DNA of 64,000 bases from Monarcha castaneiventris obscurior (taxonomy: Eukaryota; Chordata; Aves; Passeriformes; Monarchidae), in NCBI GenBank assembly GCA_026261815.1, contig JAMPIT010000059.1:18834001-18898000 (forward strand). The letters are read 5' to 3'. Made by a program: the position numbers and the translations under genes. Of this stretch, positions 14,415 through 27,350 are shown in pieces (position 1 is the stretch's first letter; each line of letters begins with the position of its first letter). Under the pieces are notes generated by a model. It did no database searches. It worked only from the letters and a program-made list of their open reading frames with translations, and had not been told where the DNA came from.

Positions 14415-14439
14415 TTGTTGTTGTTGTTGTTGTTGTTGT
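14415..14439 (+). repeat. (TTG)8 microsatellite
   Basis: Eight uninterrupted TTG units plus one base. A trinucleotide repeat of this length is likely to vary between individuals. Confidence 0.97.
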
Positions 14440-17400
14440 CAGAATGTGCTCTGACACCATCATTTTTCTAATCTGCCTTCTAATGCATAAAAGAATGAAA
14501 AGGGGTTTCACTATGCTCTTTTGGGGTTCAACTTCTCTCTTCTTTCACTTCCTCCTGTCAGGTGTTCTGATGCTCAAGTTTTGGATCACTCTTTAAAGCA
14601 AGGGAGAAAACCTCCTTACAGAAAGTATAAAAGGGATACAGTGATCTGGCTATGATAGTTTCAACAGTTTGCACTTATACTGCAGTGTTTTTATTATTAT
14701 TTTTAAATCAGTGAAGACTAGTGCTTTGTGCCAAAATTTGCAAGATGAGTTGCAAATGATGTGAGGCTGGTGTTGAGGTTTTTCTTCTCTTAAGAACGAA
14801 ATGATCTTCATGCATTCTCTGTGAAGGGCACAGACCCTTCACTTCTTGAAAACTCAGCTTTTTCACCTCACAAGGACAGCATGACAGTGGCAGAGAAGTC
14901 GCGGCATGCAGGTTTCACTCTCTAACCAGCAGGGCACACTGCAGCGTGCAGAAGCCTGGGCATCTCCTCGTCTCCTCAGTCCTGCTGTCTGAAGCAGCCA
15001 TTTGTCACTGCTCCTGTTACAGCCCTTGGGGCCATACCTTGTAAAGGGCTGAATACTTTTAATTGCCTCTGAATTCACTCAGCAGCTCTTGGGGGATACC
15101 CCTGGCTTGCTAATTCCTTTTCATCATCACCGGCTCTTTTTCCTTGAACCGTGAAGATTACAGGTGATACCAGCTTTTACTCATTGAATCCAGTCCCCAC
15201 ACATAGTGTCAATATAAAGGTTAAAACTCTGTATCCTAGAATCAATGGCCTTGAGCCTTTGAATCCCCTGAGCTTCTCTATGTTTAGATTATTATGGAAA
15301 GAATATCATAATTAAAATTGTGTGAATAAACTATGATGAATAATTTATCATACAAATTCCTCTATTTTGTCTCTTAGGAATATCTCAAAATAAATTGACT
15401 TCTGTTTGGTTTCTGAGTGGTTCATTGTCCAAGGAAGCATTTACCTTTCATGATTAATAGTTAACTCCACCTTTCATCTGGTTCTGTTTTGACTGTTTCC
15501 TAGTCTTGATTGGCCAGACAAGTCACACTGGGATTCACCTTTATTCCAGGATAAAGAAAAAATACTGACATAAATATTTTACAATGCCATTGCAAAATCT
15601 CTGAATAAAGTAATTAATGCTTTTCAACTGTTCTAAGTGAGTGACTGAGGTATCTTTTTACATTAAAGCCTCCAAACTACTGAGTCACAAAAGACACACA
15701 TGTAGCTGGTGCCATGGCTGGGTTTCCCAGAATACAGGTCACAGTATCTGGAAAATTATCTCAGCTATCCAGGTTGTTTAAAATGTGTCACACATACAAA
15801 AATGGACATGAAAATTTTTAATTCATCCTTAATGCAAAAGAAACTTGTATAAGAATATTCTAACACTAATTGGGAGATTTTTGGTGCAGCTTTAAGTAAA
15901 ATTTCAGTTTAATTTATTTCTTACCCAGTAAGTCTGTTGTGCTGCCAGTGATTTTATCCTTCTTCTTACTTTGAAATCAGACTCTTAGATTATAAAATAT
16001 CATGCAAGTACTATCTGCAATGGAAGTGTCTGGTACACTGACAGGTGTTGCCAATTTGCATGCTCAACCTTCATAAAATCAGAAAATTAATACATTTGAG
16101 AGGATATATCCTGAATAAAGGTGGAGATATTGGGGGATTCACCTTAAAAGATATCACCAATTAAGTTATAGAAAGGAATATTATGATGTAACCAGCATTA
16201 TGACTACTACACCTGTCTCTTGCCATACCTGGAATAGTGCAGCTGCCTAAGGTTCCTGATCCACCATGGTATATCAGGGTATAATTAGATTCACCACTTT
16301 AACAACAGCTGTATAAAATAACACAGTTTAGTTGAAATCCAAGGATTTTCTGAGTTAGCTATTTTGCTTATAGCACTCTTTCTAATTGTTGGGATGCGTT
16401 TTTCCTTCTGTCATATTCTCTGCTTTGGACTATACAGTGTTCTTGTTAAAGAAGACCCAGTATCTTCACAGTTGCAAAATCCAATCATTTACCTTACAGA
16501 GAAGGTACTCTTGCAAGATATCCATTAATTTTCTGTAAAGAAATCATCCCAAAATGAGCCCACAAAGGTCTTTCAAATACCTTTTAAAAACAATCATCTT
16601 CCCTCCCTTAATCATAGCCGGAGTCTAATATGTTATTATGGAAATTTAATACTTTTTCTCACAGAAAAGTACTTTGAAACACAATGATAACACCTGAAGA
16701 TGTGCTTTTTGATTAATTTTTTGTTCCTGATTTAAGTCTAACTTATACGTGTGTTCTCAGCAGGACTGTAAGAAATGTTTTTAGAGGGAGTGGAAGGACT
16801 GAAATGGTTTTGACTCGAGAGTGGAGATGCTATAAAAAACTGCTGAAGTGAAACATTGCTGTCTGTAGCATGTCTTAATTTCTATGCATGGGCATGGAGA
16901 TTTGTGCATGTCTCTTCTTCCCATTGCCCTGAAAACTCAGACAACCTCTGCTTTTATATTGTTTTGAGTAATAAGTGATAAGATAGAAGGAAATTATGAA
17001 AACACAGGAGAGTTATAAGTGCAGACTGGAACAGATGTTGCAAATACGGCAAATGTTATTTTAGAATCATTATATCTTCTTTTTGTGCATTTTGAAATGG
17101 TAAGACCTGAAATGTCAAAAATCCAGAGATTGTTTTGGGTCTTTACAGAGGATTTTCATTACTCAATTAAATTGATGAATTTGATACTGTCATCCTTGTC
17201 TCTCTTATATTTGCACATATACAAAGGTGCTTAAAATCATACTACAGAAAATGTTTTATGGCATGAAATTTTTATATTTTTTAAAAGGCATATTACTTGT
17301 GACAATTTCAATTCTTCATGCATGAGTTCATTCCCCATGTACGAACAATTTAACAAGGTTTTGATGGGAGCCCTGTGCTACTATGTGGAGAAGTTATTCA

Positions 17401-20400
17401 GTAAAAGCTGATTTTGGTAGATCTAAAAGCAGTGGATGAGGATACTTGCCTGGTGTACCTTGTAGCATAAATGCCATATTAAAACTGGTCCTGGTGGTTG
17501 CACCAAAGGGCACCCTGAGAAATTTCTTATGGGCAGGATAAGTGACATGGCCTGTCCACATGCTCATGTAGAGAGCTCACGTCATTTGGTATAGGTAAGC
17601 TCTCAGAAAGTTTTTATGTTTTGAAGAGGCCATACTTTGTAGGAATGTAAAATTTTGTAGTATTTGCAGCAGTCAGCAGATACAGTTTACAGTGAATTTA
17701 TTTTGCTATAATGCACAACAATCTATATGCTTCAGTTGGATGACATCAGTTTAGTTTATTGCTAGGAAAAAAAAATATATATTAGCTACACTAAGAAAAA
17801 GGTGTGTCTAACCTTTCATTACTGGTCTCTCACTAAGTACAGATTCAAACTTCCAGTCAAGATGGGAGAGCAAACAGGATGCTTTGGTGCTAGTATGTGT
17901 GCCCAGCTCCTGGACATCTAGTCCCCTATAGGGACTTGAAGCCATTCTAAAGCGGGCAATGGATGCCATTATTTAAGCAATATTTATCAAATCCCTAAAT
18001 GGGATTAAGCCAATCATTTTGGTTCCAACCACATTACAAAGTAGACAAAATCTTCTGTGCAGCTCCTGTGACATACCAGAATGACCCAGTCTACACTGAG
18101 CTATGCTGATGTGTACTAACCCATTGGAATGAAAATCTGGACACCCTGGGCTGCTGCTGCTGCCACAGGCTGCAAACCTGTAGTGTCTGAGTGGGACACA
18201 GATGCAAATACAGCCACTGCTGTGGGATGTAATCTGTGTTTACAAGGAGTTCTGCTTGTTTTTACCAGCTAAAATACAGCCTGGCATGTGCACATCCAAA
18301 ATGGCTGAAGAACTGAGAAACACCTAAGGCCCTTATGTATTTTTGAAAACATGGCCAGCTGCATTTTCTTCGGGTTTTTGGAAGTGAATTTATTGCTGTT
18401 CCCTTGCAATGAGGACCATGTAGCAAGGCTGTGCCTGCGGAAGGCAGTGCTGCCTTTGCAGTACTGCTGGAGAAACAAAATATAACACATTTCAAAAATG
18501 CCTCATGTGCCTTCAAATCAGAAAGGGCTGCTGCACAGTAAAATTATGCCATGATTTCTTGTGTAATACTGGGTTGACCGTCCCTGGAACCTGTGATATA
18601 AATAAAACCAACTCGTAGTAAAACCATGTCAGTGTAGGTGTCATCCCTTGAAGCATTAGTCCCTTCCATATGCCAAAAGAAAACTCATAATTTATCTGCA
18701 GAATGTTGCAGCTAAACTGGTTGATTCTATCACAGCGTTGTGCTAGAATAGCTCCCTTGCTGCTTGTGAGCAGGAAGCACAGGCAGCACACGTTTACTTC
18801 CAAATGGAATTTACCATTTAAAAAAGTGCTGTACCTGTGCCTCACTTAATTTTTATGCCAGTGTGATTTGCATCACCTTAACTATGTATCATCTGAACTG
18901 CTGAGTATATGTACTCATGTTGGATTGGATAATGCTGTATGAGCACTATCCTGTTGATTCATTGTATTATTATACTCTTTATCTAAAGTTCTGCTTTTAC
19001 TAACTGCAGACTTTGAAGTAGGCTTAGATTCCCTGCTTCTAACAGAGCAAGTTGTTTATTTTTACAGCATTTATTTTTATTGTGGGATTTTTTTCCTTTA
19101 GGTTACTATTGGTATGACTGTTATTTTGATGCAGGAAGGCAGACTTCTCCTTTGGCATTCATAGAATCCAGATGGAGAAAGTGATGGACCCAACTAAATT
19201 TGCTTCATGTTGACCTGTGCAGTCAACTTAGGTGTGTGCCTGTATGATGCAGGCTCAGTGTAAAGGGCCACTAACATCTCCAGCTATGCTGCACAGCTCC
19301 TTCATCCTTGTAAGTATTGTGCTATTTTATTAGGTGATATCTTCAAACATGAAATAACATTCATAACCAGAAAGGTGAAGGGAGACTGGCAGATTTATTA
19401 AGAAATACAGACTCACCCACAAGAATCTAAGAGAGGTCTTGGCAACATTTACTCTACATCTGCACTAATATACTGAGTGGTCCACCACATTTATTCCTTT
19501 AAAACCTTCATTGACATTTTATTTTCAGAAATAAACAACTTTCCAGAAGCAGACTGGTAGAAGAGTTGGTAGAACACCTGAGACATGAGAGATGTCTGAA
19601 CACAGAAAAAAGACAATAAACTTCAGTTTTGCTCTGGTCTATCAGTTATAGAAAAATGTAACTGAATCTTTCCAGCTTTCTGATGTTGAAGAACATCAGT
19701 AAAGCAAAAATGATTTTTTCACACTGCTTGACACAGGCCAGCAGCTAGTTTGTTTTCAATATTCTTGAAAGTAACCTGAAGACTTCTAAATTATATCTGA
19801 CTTCCCCTTAAAGGCCTAGACCTAGGGATTTTTGAAGACTTATGGCAGCATATCTCCTTTTTTTACTCCCAGCTGTCTGCACTAAAATGAATACAATATA
19901 GACCCAAAGGCTTTATATGTGCTAGTATCCCCTGATGTTAGAGAAATACTTTGAAGAAGTTACTGTCTTTTATATTTTTTTCATCACAGGAAAACCTCTG
20001 CATTTAGTGAAATAGTTTGTGAGGTAGATAAATAACAGTAGTTAGTATGATATACACTCCTACTTTGAAATTGTTCTTACAGTATTCAGCTCTTTAACAG
20101 TTTCTTCTGTGCATAGAGTGTGTTGATGAAAATGAGAGGTAGCTAGAGATCAAAACATTGCTGATATCAAATTTTTAACCCTCCTCCTTCAGAAAATGTT
20201 TTAAATCTTTTGTTGTTGGTTTTACTATCTTTTTTCCTTTGACATTATTGCAGAAATTGTGTACACAAATGTTTTCAGAATATATGAGTTTTGTATTGCT
20301 CCAGCAATTATGCCATATTGCAGAGTACTTATGCTAATGCTGTACTACTTTTGCATGCAAATAGTGGAAATGAGAGCACTGAAATGCAGCTACTTATAAC

Positions 20401-22689
20401 TAGACCTCCACTACCAGTTTTCCACTATGCAATGGGTCTTCATCTTTCCATGTAAAGGATTCAGCTTCTCTTGTATTTCCCTACCTCCACTTCACTGTGT
20501 GCCTGTGATTATGGTGTGACTGTGTACATGTCTTTTTGCGGGCTTCTGTCTAAGCATTGCAGGGGTTTTTATGAGTTTGTAAGGACTTACAAAAGCAGAA
20601 GCAAGTGATATGTAATATAAATGTAGGTTTTTTTAAGCTTTTGGTGCAAATTCCACACACTATCTGAAAAATTCATCATTTGTGTTCAAAATATAAAGCA
20701 AAGAGAATCACCAGACATGTGCTTCATACAGAAAAGTAATCAAATATGAAATACCTTGAAGAAATACTTTGTGTATAGTAAAAAAATTCCAAGAAGCTAA
20801 CTTCCAAAAAGAATTAGTCTTAGCATCTACAAAGTCCTGATATGCAAAACACTTGATGTAAATATTCTGTTGTAAAATATTATATAATACACTGATAATA
20901 CCTTATCACGATTCTGTGCATTATATTAATAACTATATCATAGTGTTATATACATTATAGAATTAGGTTACATGGATGGCACTGGTGCTACAAAAACAAA
21001 AACTGTTTCCAGAGTCGCCATCTTTTCTTTGAATTTCAGGCATTTGCCACTACTGTTTTTGATTCATTACCCCCAGTGAAGTAAAAGCACTTTTTTATTT
21101 ATATGTAAAATTTTATTTACAGCACTGAATAAGGTTAAAGGCAGGCTTGGAGATAAAAATAGAACATAAAGATATACAGAAGTAGCAAATATCTGGTATC
21201 CCTCTCTTTCGTTATCAGTTAGGCTTTATGTAAGGTAGTCTGAGCTGTGGGAGTCAAACAACCACCTTAACACTGTTTTACTCTTATAATTGCTTTTCAG
21301 ATGAGTGGCTGTGGCTGGGTATAAAGGTATCTAATTTAGGGAAACACATTATATTTTGAGTTTGATTGGTTTCAGGGGGCTTTAAGAAAAGGAAATGTAT
21401 CATCATCTAGGCTTGTCGAAAACTTCAGGCTTTATTTCTTTGTGGTTTGTTTTTTCTCAGTTCCAGGTAGTGGGCTTGCAAGCCCTTGTAATTAACCAAA
21501 AAAAAAGAAAAAGGCAGGGGGCAGGGTATATTAAATTGTAAGACTTGAAAAGTCTCACATTTACTAATATTGAACTCCTTATAATCCACAATCTGTCAAT
21601 AAAAGGCAAAAAAATCAGGACTAAATTTTTTTTCCTGATTAGATTTTTTCTACCCTTTTGATTATCTTTGCTCATTAATCAAACATATTTAACTAATATA
21701 ACCAAATATTTACCTTCATTAGAGTAGTGCTTTATTTCAGCCAACTGGATCTGAGAAGAGGCTGTTAGAGTCCCACCACCCCATTTGTACCCTAGTCTGG
21801 TTGCAGCACTTAGCAAAATAAACATATCTGTTACAGAGTGATCTATTAATTATATAACCAATATTTTGCAATTTTTTATTAAGAACTTGTCGTATCATAG
21901 TCTAAAATGTATGACTCCCCTTCCCAGGCAAGTGGTCATTGTCACCATTCTTTTATTTGTCCCAAATGTCCATAATTATCTCAAAAAAATAAACCAGCAG
22001 CAATGAGGTCATAAACCATCTCCCATTGCAGGTGTTTGGCTGGTGGCTAGGACGTTACTGTAGGGCAGGTAAAACAGGGTTTCAGATGTTCTCTGGCAAA
22101 GGAAAGAAATTAATTGAATCCAGGGTGACTACCCATGCTCTGTTAGATGAAACTGTGCCAGCATCTGCTCCTCCTCCTTTGGCTGTCCTTTGACAAGAAA
22201 GAATAATTCTTTAATGTTTTTTAAAAGGTACCTAGCTCTGGGTGATTACTCAGAGCTGTGACTCCCAAGTGAAGGGCAACCAGCATAAAGGATCTAATTG
22301 TTCCGAAAGGCAGAAGGTTTAAAAGCCCTGTCATGGATGCTTTGTGTTACCTTGGGTAGTTCTCTCTCTGCCCATCAGCTTTTGAAAATTGCATTCCTCC
22401 TTCTCTGCATTTTATATAAGGAACTAGGAAAGAAGCTGATACTTACATTGTGTCTGAAATCCTAACAATTGGGGGATACAGACTCAGATTACATGTGAAA
22501 TTAACTTATTCCTGTAAATTCTGTGGTTCACAGATGTGGGTAATACCAATAACTTTAGCAGGAATACATTAAAAGCCAAGGACTGAAATCCTTCATGGAT
22601 TGAAACCATGGAAATTTAGTAAATTTTACTTTTTCCTCTGGCTTTTATGGTAGTTCTTTCTGCCCAGGCAGTGGAACCAAGAATATTTA

Positions 22690-23215
22690 TCCTGCGAGGA
22701 ATACTGGGACAGTGTCTGGCTGGGGATGGGATTAGGAAATCTAAGGCATGGTTGGAGTTGAATTTGGCAAAGGATGTTAAGAATAATAAGGTGCACAGTA
22801 GAAGAAAGACATGGGCCTGTAAGAATGGTTTCAGAGAAGGTCCTTAAAATCATCAGATGGCTGGAACCTCTCTCCTACTAAGACAGATTGGGAGATTTGG
22901 TCTTGTACAGCCTGAAGAAGAGAAGGCTCCATGGAGATCTTTCAATACTTAGAGGAAGTTATAAGAAAGACAGGCACTCTTTATCAACATCTTTTGTGTC
23001 AGGAGAAGAGGCAACAGTTTTTAACTGAAAAGAAGATAGATTTAGATTGGAAGCAAGGAACATTTTTTACAGTAAACTGGAAGCATTCTAAGCCAGGCTG
23101 GACAGAGCTTCGAGCAACCTGATCTAGTGAATCATGTCCCTGCCCATGCCAGGGGCTTTGGAGAAGCTGATCTTCAAAAATTCCTTCCAACCCAAGCTAT
23201 TCTTTTGATTGTATG
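22690..23215 (+). mobile_element. CR1 LINE, internally deleted
   Basis: Two non-adjacent parts of a CR1 element lie next to each other on the plus strand. From about 22690 to 22820 the sequence matches the upstream ORF2 segment that contains the run LELNLAKDVKNNK (seen at roughly 22750-22795). From about 22850 to 23215 it matches the extreme 3' part, with the block reading LxSxEEKRRLHGDL-like in a broken frame and the usual CR1 3' tail ending in TGATTGTATGATCC. Several hundred bases of ORF2 that should lie between are absent. Substitutions are numerous and the frames are broken, so this copy is older than those at 8905 and 39215. Confidence 0.85.
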
Positions 23216-24721
23216 ATCCTAAACCACAATCAACAGAAGTTTTCTACAATAATATAATTCCTACAAACACCTGAAAGATGACTGTATTGTCATTTACATT
23301 CGAATTTATTCTCAGCAGCACCTACTGTTCATGCATTTCCACTGCATTGCTGAAGTTTTATGTAATTTTTTGATATGTATAGTTACATGGGCATCAAAGG
23401 GAGGAAAATAACAATGAGAAATCTCTATTCCCACAGAATAGGCACAGTATTAGTCCAATGCTTTCTCACCTATGGGCAATCTTTAAGATAATTTAATATT
23501 TGGGTTGTAGGCTGTCATCCTGCAATCTGTTCTGTGGGTGTGCTCAGGAATGCTTACAGCAACGCCTTCTGGGGAAGGGGGAAATCACAGTTCCTTCCCT
23601 GGCCTTGGTCCTGAGATGCAGGAGAGGAAGAAAGAGGGCTGCTGCTGTTTAATCCTAAAACAAGTTCCTACTGCAGAAGATTCCCAACTGTTTGCCTTCA
23701 AGAGTAGCGATTGCACGAGACATGTCACCTTTATGTCACTCAGGGATTAAACTAATGTGAAAAGGATTTTCAGCTGCCTTCCCTGTGCCTTTTGTGCTGT
23801 TGGATTTTGCAAAGATTACTTGTGTAGTCAGGAAACAAAATGTCAGATTTGCACAATAGGGAAATGATAGCAGTGTTTCAAAGAGTAGAAAATCTTGCCT
23901 ACAAAAGAAATGGAAATTGTAGTAATTTCTGATGCATTGAAATTTGACTAGTTCACAGTGATCTCAGGTCTCTTGATCTTGTTTGTATTTCTGTGTATGT
24001 AGCATATGTAATGAATTCACATTTTAAAATATATCCACAGTACTAATGTGGGGGGGGGGGGAGGGGTTTATCATATTCAGCATGAGGATTTCCATTTGTT
24101 TCTTTTACCTTTCCTGAGTTAATGTTAAAATGTGTTGTAATGGGGCAAAAGTAGCAATAAACACCATTCAAAATGCTGTATAAAGATGTGATCAAAGTAC
24201 AGAACAAGGTACTGGAAACTCCAAACTTCTATTCCTCACCTCTTTTTTAGATAAGCAACTTCTCTGTGTTTCTCCCATGTTAGCACCTGGGGAGGATTAC
24301 TCTTACAAGCCTCACCGGGTTGTTGTCAGCATTAATTATAATGTTTGCAAAGTTCTTTGAAGATAAAAACTGCTAGGTAAGTGCTAAGTAGTATTTTTAT
24401 TCCGCTGGAGTCAGAGCAATGCCAAAGAGAATGTCAGCTTCAAAGACTTTGCTGTCAGATCAAGTGTGCTCACAGGATAGATGAAGGTTATTTAATTTTA
24501 CCTACACATACTAAAATAATAATGGTCAATATAATCCTTTCTTTAATCCAAGTAATACTAAGATGCCTGTATTTTATAAAGTTATTTAATATAAAAATAA
24601 ATTTTTGTTGCATGATTATTACAAAATGGGTGGATTTCCAAGAGCTGCCAATTAGAGCCAGAATTAAATAATACACAAGACATACGTTGTAAAGAAAGCA
24701 AATGCTCCTTAAGTTTTGAGG
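23216..24721. other. AT-rich non-coding DNA, no gene seen
   Basis: No element or exon recognised. The only compositional oddity is a run of 12 G at 24050-24061, followed by AGGGG. Confidence 0.55.
24050..24066 (+). repeat. Poly(G) tract
   Basis: Twelve G residues, one A, then four G. Long G homopolymers are uncommon in AT-rich vertebrate DNA and can form G-quadruplex structures. Confidence 0.9.
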
Positions 24722-24725
24722 ATAT

Positions 24726-25354
24726 TGTTAAGGAATCTTCCCAGTCTGACCGTTCATGAGACTCTGGCAGTCACTCCTGAGGCCAGAGACTTCCACTGCT
24801 GGGACCAAAGCCCCTGTACAGGGGGCAGCTCCAGAGACCTAGTGGGTGCCCTGCTTGACTCCCTGCACACCCCATTCTCACACAGTCAGAGCAGGTTTGC
24901 CAACCGGTTTGACCCCAGGTTTCCCATGGCAAAGTCTCAGATATCTGGTTCCATTTATTCATGGTGCAGTAACACGGGAACAGCTTAAGCTGGTGCCTCT
25001 GAGGAGCTCACCCAACAAGGAAAGCCCTGGGCTTTTATCCTCTCACAAGCCCTGTAAGTCTTGATCTTCCTCCAGAGTCTTTGGGTCCTGCCCCTCTTTG
25101 TGTCTATCCACCTCGTTGGTCATGTCTTCATCTCCTCTGTTATCCAAAAGGTTGGCAATTCCCAGATCCTGCTATGTTTCAGTGTCCAGTCACCTGGCAG
25201 ATATCACCCATCTTCATGCCTTTGTTATCCCAAAGGTTGGTACTTTCACAGCCCCTTCTCTGGGGCTCCCACTGGGACCTCAACCTGCATTTCAGTCTGT
25301 GTCTCGACCAGAAGCTTGCAGCCAAGCTGCCTGGACCAGATGTATTCCTCTACA
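24726..25354 (-). mobile_element. Retroviral LTR, minus strand, duplicated U3 segments
   Basis: On the minus strand this reads as an LTR: U3, a GATAAAAG TATA-like box (complement near 25033-25040), an AATAAA signal about 80 bases later (complement at 24954-24959), then U5 ending in CCTTAACA. The proposed outer ends are TG (24726) and CA (25353-25354), flanked on both sides by ATAT (24722-24725 and 25355-25358). A 4-bp target duplication fits gammaretrovirus-like (class I) elements, but the tetramer is AT-only and could be chance. U3 holds a diverged direct repeat (25123-25160 and 25210-25245). Overlapping open frames of 60-115 codons across the block are by-products of its higher GC content and match no retroviral protein. 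No internal region is attached, so it appears to be a solo LTR. Confidence 0.68.
25123..25245 (-). repeat. Diverged direct repeat inside LTR U3
   Basis: Two segments about 87 bases apart share the pattern TCTTCAT-CTCTGTTATCC(C)AAAGGTTGG. They lie upstream of the LTR's TATA-like box in its sense direction, where enhancer duplications are often found in retroviral LTRs. Confidence 0.7.
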
Positions 25355-25358
25355 ATAT

Positions 25359-26982
25359 AAAGCTTTCTTCTGGGGTGGGGAGAATGGAAGAATATCTCAA
25401 AGGAGAAGCTGTTCTAAGCACAGGTTAAAGAAACGATAAGTACAGGTGAAGAAAGAAGTGAAATTCAGAAGAGAAAATTTTAAATGGAGTTTAAAGTTGG
25501 TCAAGGTCTGTGCTTTGTAAAACCTCTTAAACAAGAAGTCAGAGATTATTCGTGTTTATGCTTTATATTAAAGCACTGTAATAGCATGGTCTAATATGCT
25601 GCCTTTACAAAGTATAAAAATATGGTTTTCAATTTGACTTGCTTCAGTGTTGATTTTAATTTTAGTTTCCTTAGAGATTTTTGTTAAAATTTTATTTCTT
25701 TTTAACTTTCACACAAGTTTGTTAAAAGTAAAGACTTCTCTTTACTTTGAAAAGTAAAGTTAGAGCTGAGAAGATGAAGTTGCGGCTGCTGGACTTTATG
25801 TTTTGACATTTTTACAAGCTTGAGCTTTCACATCTTGCTTCATGATCCCTGGCAGTTTGAGAAGAATTTCTAAAACCTTAACTCCCAAAATCATGACCCT
25901 TCAGCTTTTAAAATCATCTCCACCTTTAAAGGAACTTGAGTTTGGATTTGAGTCAAATAATTAGGTATTTTAAGAACTGAAAAGACACTTATTTTTTCAA
26001 ATAAATTTCTTCATTCAGATATATATCTTCACTGCTGCTATATAACCCTATTCCTTATTTTTCTTTTTATTTCTTTCTCTTTCTTTTTCTTTTTCTTTTT
26101 CTTTTTCTTTTTTTTTTTTTATTTCATATAACTGTTATTCAGAATTAAAGTAGTAAAAATATTTGATTTAGCATTTAAGCCTGAGTGGTATAGGACCCTT
26201 GTTTTCTTCATTGGCTTGCCCTGAGAGTATGAGGTGTCATTATTTCATGGGATTCAAGAATAAATATATGAAGAAGCTAAGTAATTATTAGCAGTTGGGA
26301 CAAGGCTGACCTTGTTTGGAGATCCAGATGCATAACCAACCTCAGCCTCTAGTGAAGAACTGAGACTTGTTATTCAAAGGGAGAAAATCCTCAGTTTCAG
26401 AGTTCTACCTGTACCTGGTGTTCAGTGATGTGTGGCAGAAAAAGAAAATTTTGTGGGTTGTCCAGTATGAAGGTCTTGCTGCATGGCCCATTTCCTTGTC
26501 TGGGGAAGAATTTTCAAAAATTATCTCTCAGAAGTCAGGTTCAGAGAAGTACCAGCTCCACACTTAATCTTTTTTCATCCTGTCAGGAAGAAATCCTTAC
26601 TCTTACACCAGCAGCAACTAGTTCAGAGGCAGCTCTGTTCTACTCTTTCCCACATGCTCTTTTCTGCCTCTTGCACGTCTCCTTTGGTTAGAACTGGTCC
26701 AGAACTGCAGCAATTCATCTTGGAGGGTTACAAGCTGATTGCACTTGGTAAATAGATGTATCCCCTGAACAAGTAGTTGTCTTTTCTGTATTTTGGTTTA
26801 AGCACACTGCATACAGTATAGCCTGCTTTTGATACTCGATCTACATAAAGAGCTGATTTATTTACACTTTACATCCTTATATGTAATAGTAATTTTATTT
26901 TAAAGAAGCTTATTTTAAAAATTGTTTTCACCTCCCCCCCTTAATAACTTTATTTTGCATTCAAATGGCTACTAAATTGACT
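25359..26982. other. AT-rich non-coding DNA with a CT tract
   Basis: No gene or element recognised. The section includes the pyrimidine tract at 26049-26120. Open frames at 26367-26755 overlap one another in all three plus frames and lack family motifs. Confidence 0.55.
26049..26120 (+). repeat. (TTTTTC)n pyrimidine tract
   Basis: The stretch is almost purely pyrimidine with a TTTTTC period, ending in a 13-base T run. It could be a microsatellite derived from an old poly(A) tail on the minus strand. Confidence 0.92.
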
Positions 26983-27215
26983 ACTCTGAGTTGGAAGGGA
27001 CCTATGATGATTATTGAGTCCAACTCCTAACTTCACACAGGGCAACTGAACAGTTAAACCATGTGTCTGAGTGTAGTCCAAATGCTTCTTGAACCCTGAC
27101 AAGCCTTGTGCCACCACTGCTTCCCCCGAGGAGCTTGTTTCTGGTATTCAGACATCCTTTCAGTGAAGAAATTTATTCTAAGTGCCTCCTAACCTGCTGG
27201 AGAAAGAGGAACACA
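26983..27215 (-). mobile_element. CR1 LINE 3' end, minus strand
   Basis: The plus strand reads as the reverse complement of a CR1 3' end: GAGTTGGAAGGGACC, then GAGTCCAACTCC, then a diverged body with GTGAAGAAATTTATTCTAA. It therefore holds the 3' untranslated region and the last ORF2 codons on the minus strand. The copy is degenerate and is cut off at about 27215, where the SINE begins. Confidence 0.85.
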
Positions 27216-27350
27216 AACCATTTAGCTCACTTCATCAGAGCATTGTGCTAACAGCACCAAGGTTGCAGATTCGATATAGGCCATTCATAATTGATAATCC
27301 TTATAGGTCCTTTCCATCTCAGAATATCCTGTGATTATCTGTGATTACCT
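27216..27350 (+). mobile_element. tRNA-Ile-derived SINE with CR1-like tail (TguSINE1-like)
   Basis: The first about 65 bases resemble a degraded isoleucine tRNA gene. An A-box-like TTAGCTCAC...AGAGC lies at 27221-27242, followed by GTGCTAACAGCACCAAGGTTG, which corresponds to the anticodon arm and variable loop, and a B-box-like GATTCGATA at 27268-27276. The rest, from about 27290, is a CR1-type 3' tail (TAGGTCCTTTCCATCTCAGAATAT) ending in short TGTGATTA(T/C) repeats. Such a tRNA head joined to a LINE tail is how many SINEs recruit LINE machinery. A tRNA-Ile/CR1 SINE of this design, TguSINE1, is known from zebra finch. Mutations in both promoter boxes and in the tRNA arms mean it is not a working tRNA gene. 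It abuts the preceding CR1 with no obvious gap. Confidence 0.82.

Larger units (their letters stand above)
9874..22689. other. AT-rich non-coding DNA, no gene seen
   Basis: About 12.8 kb without an identifiable gene or transposon. It contains two T runs (10174-10185 and 10207-10222), a G/T-rich low-complexity stretch (14218-14318) and a TTG microsatellite (14415-14439). Open frames here are short and show no family motif. Confidence 0.6.

Noticed and set aside
27221..27280. A functional isoleucine tRNA gene
   Set aside because: The arms do not pair well, both internal promoter boxes are mutated, and a CR1-like tail follows. It is the head of a SINE.
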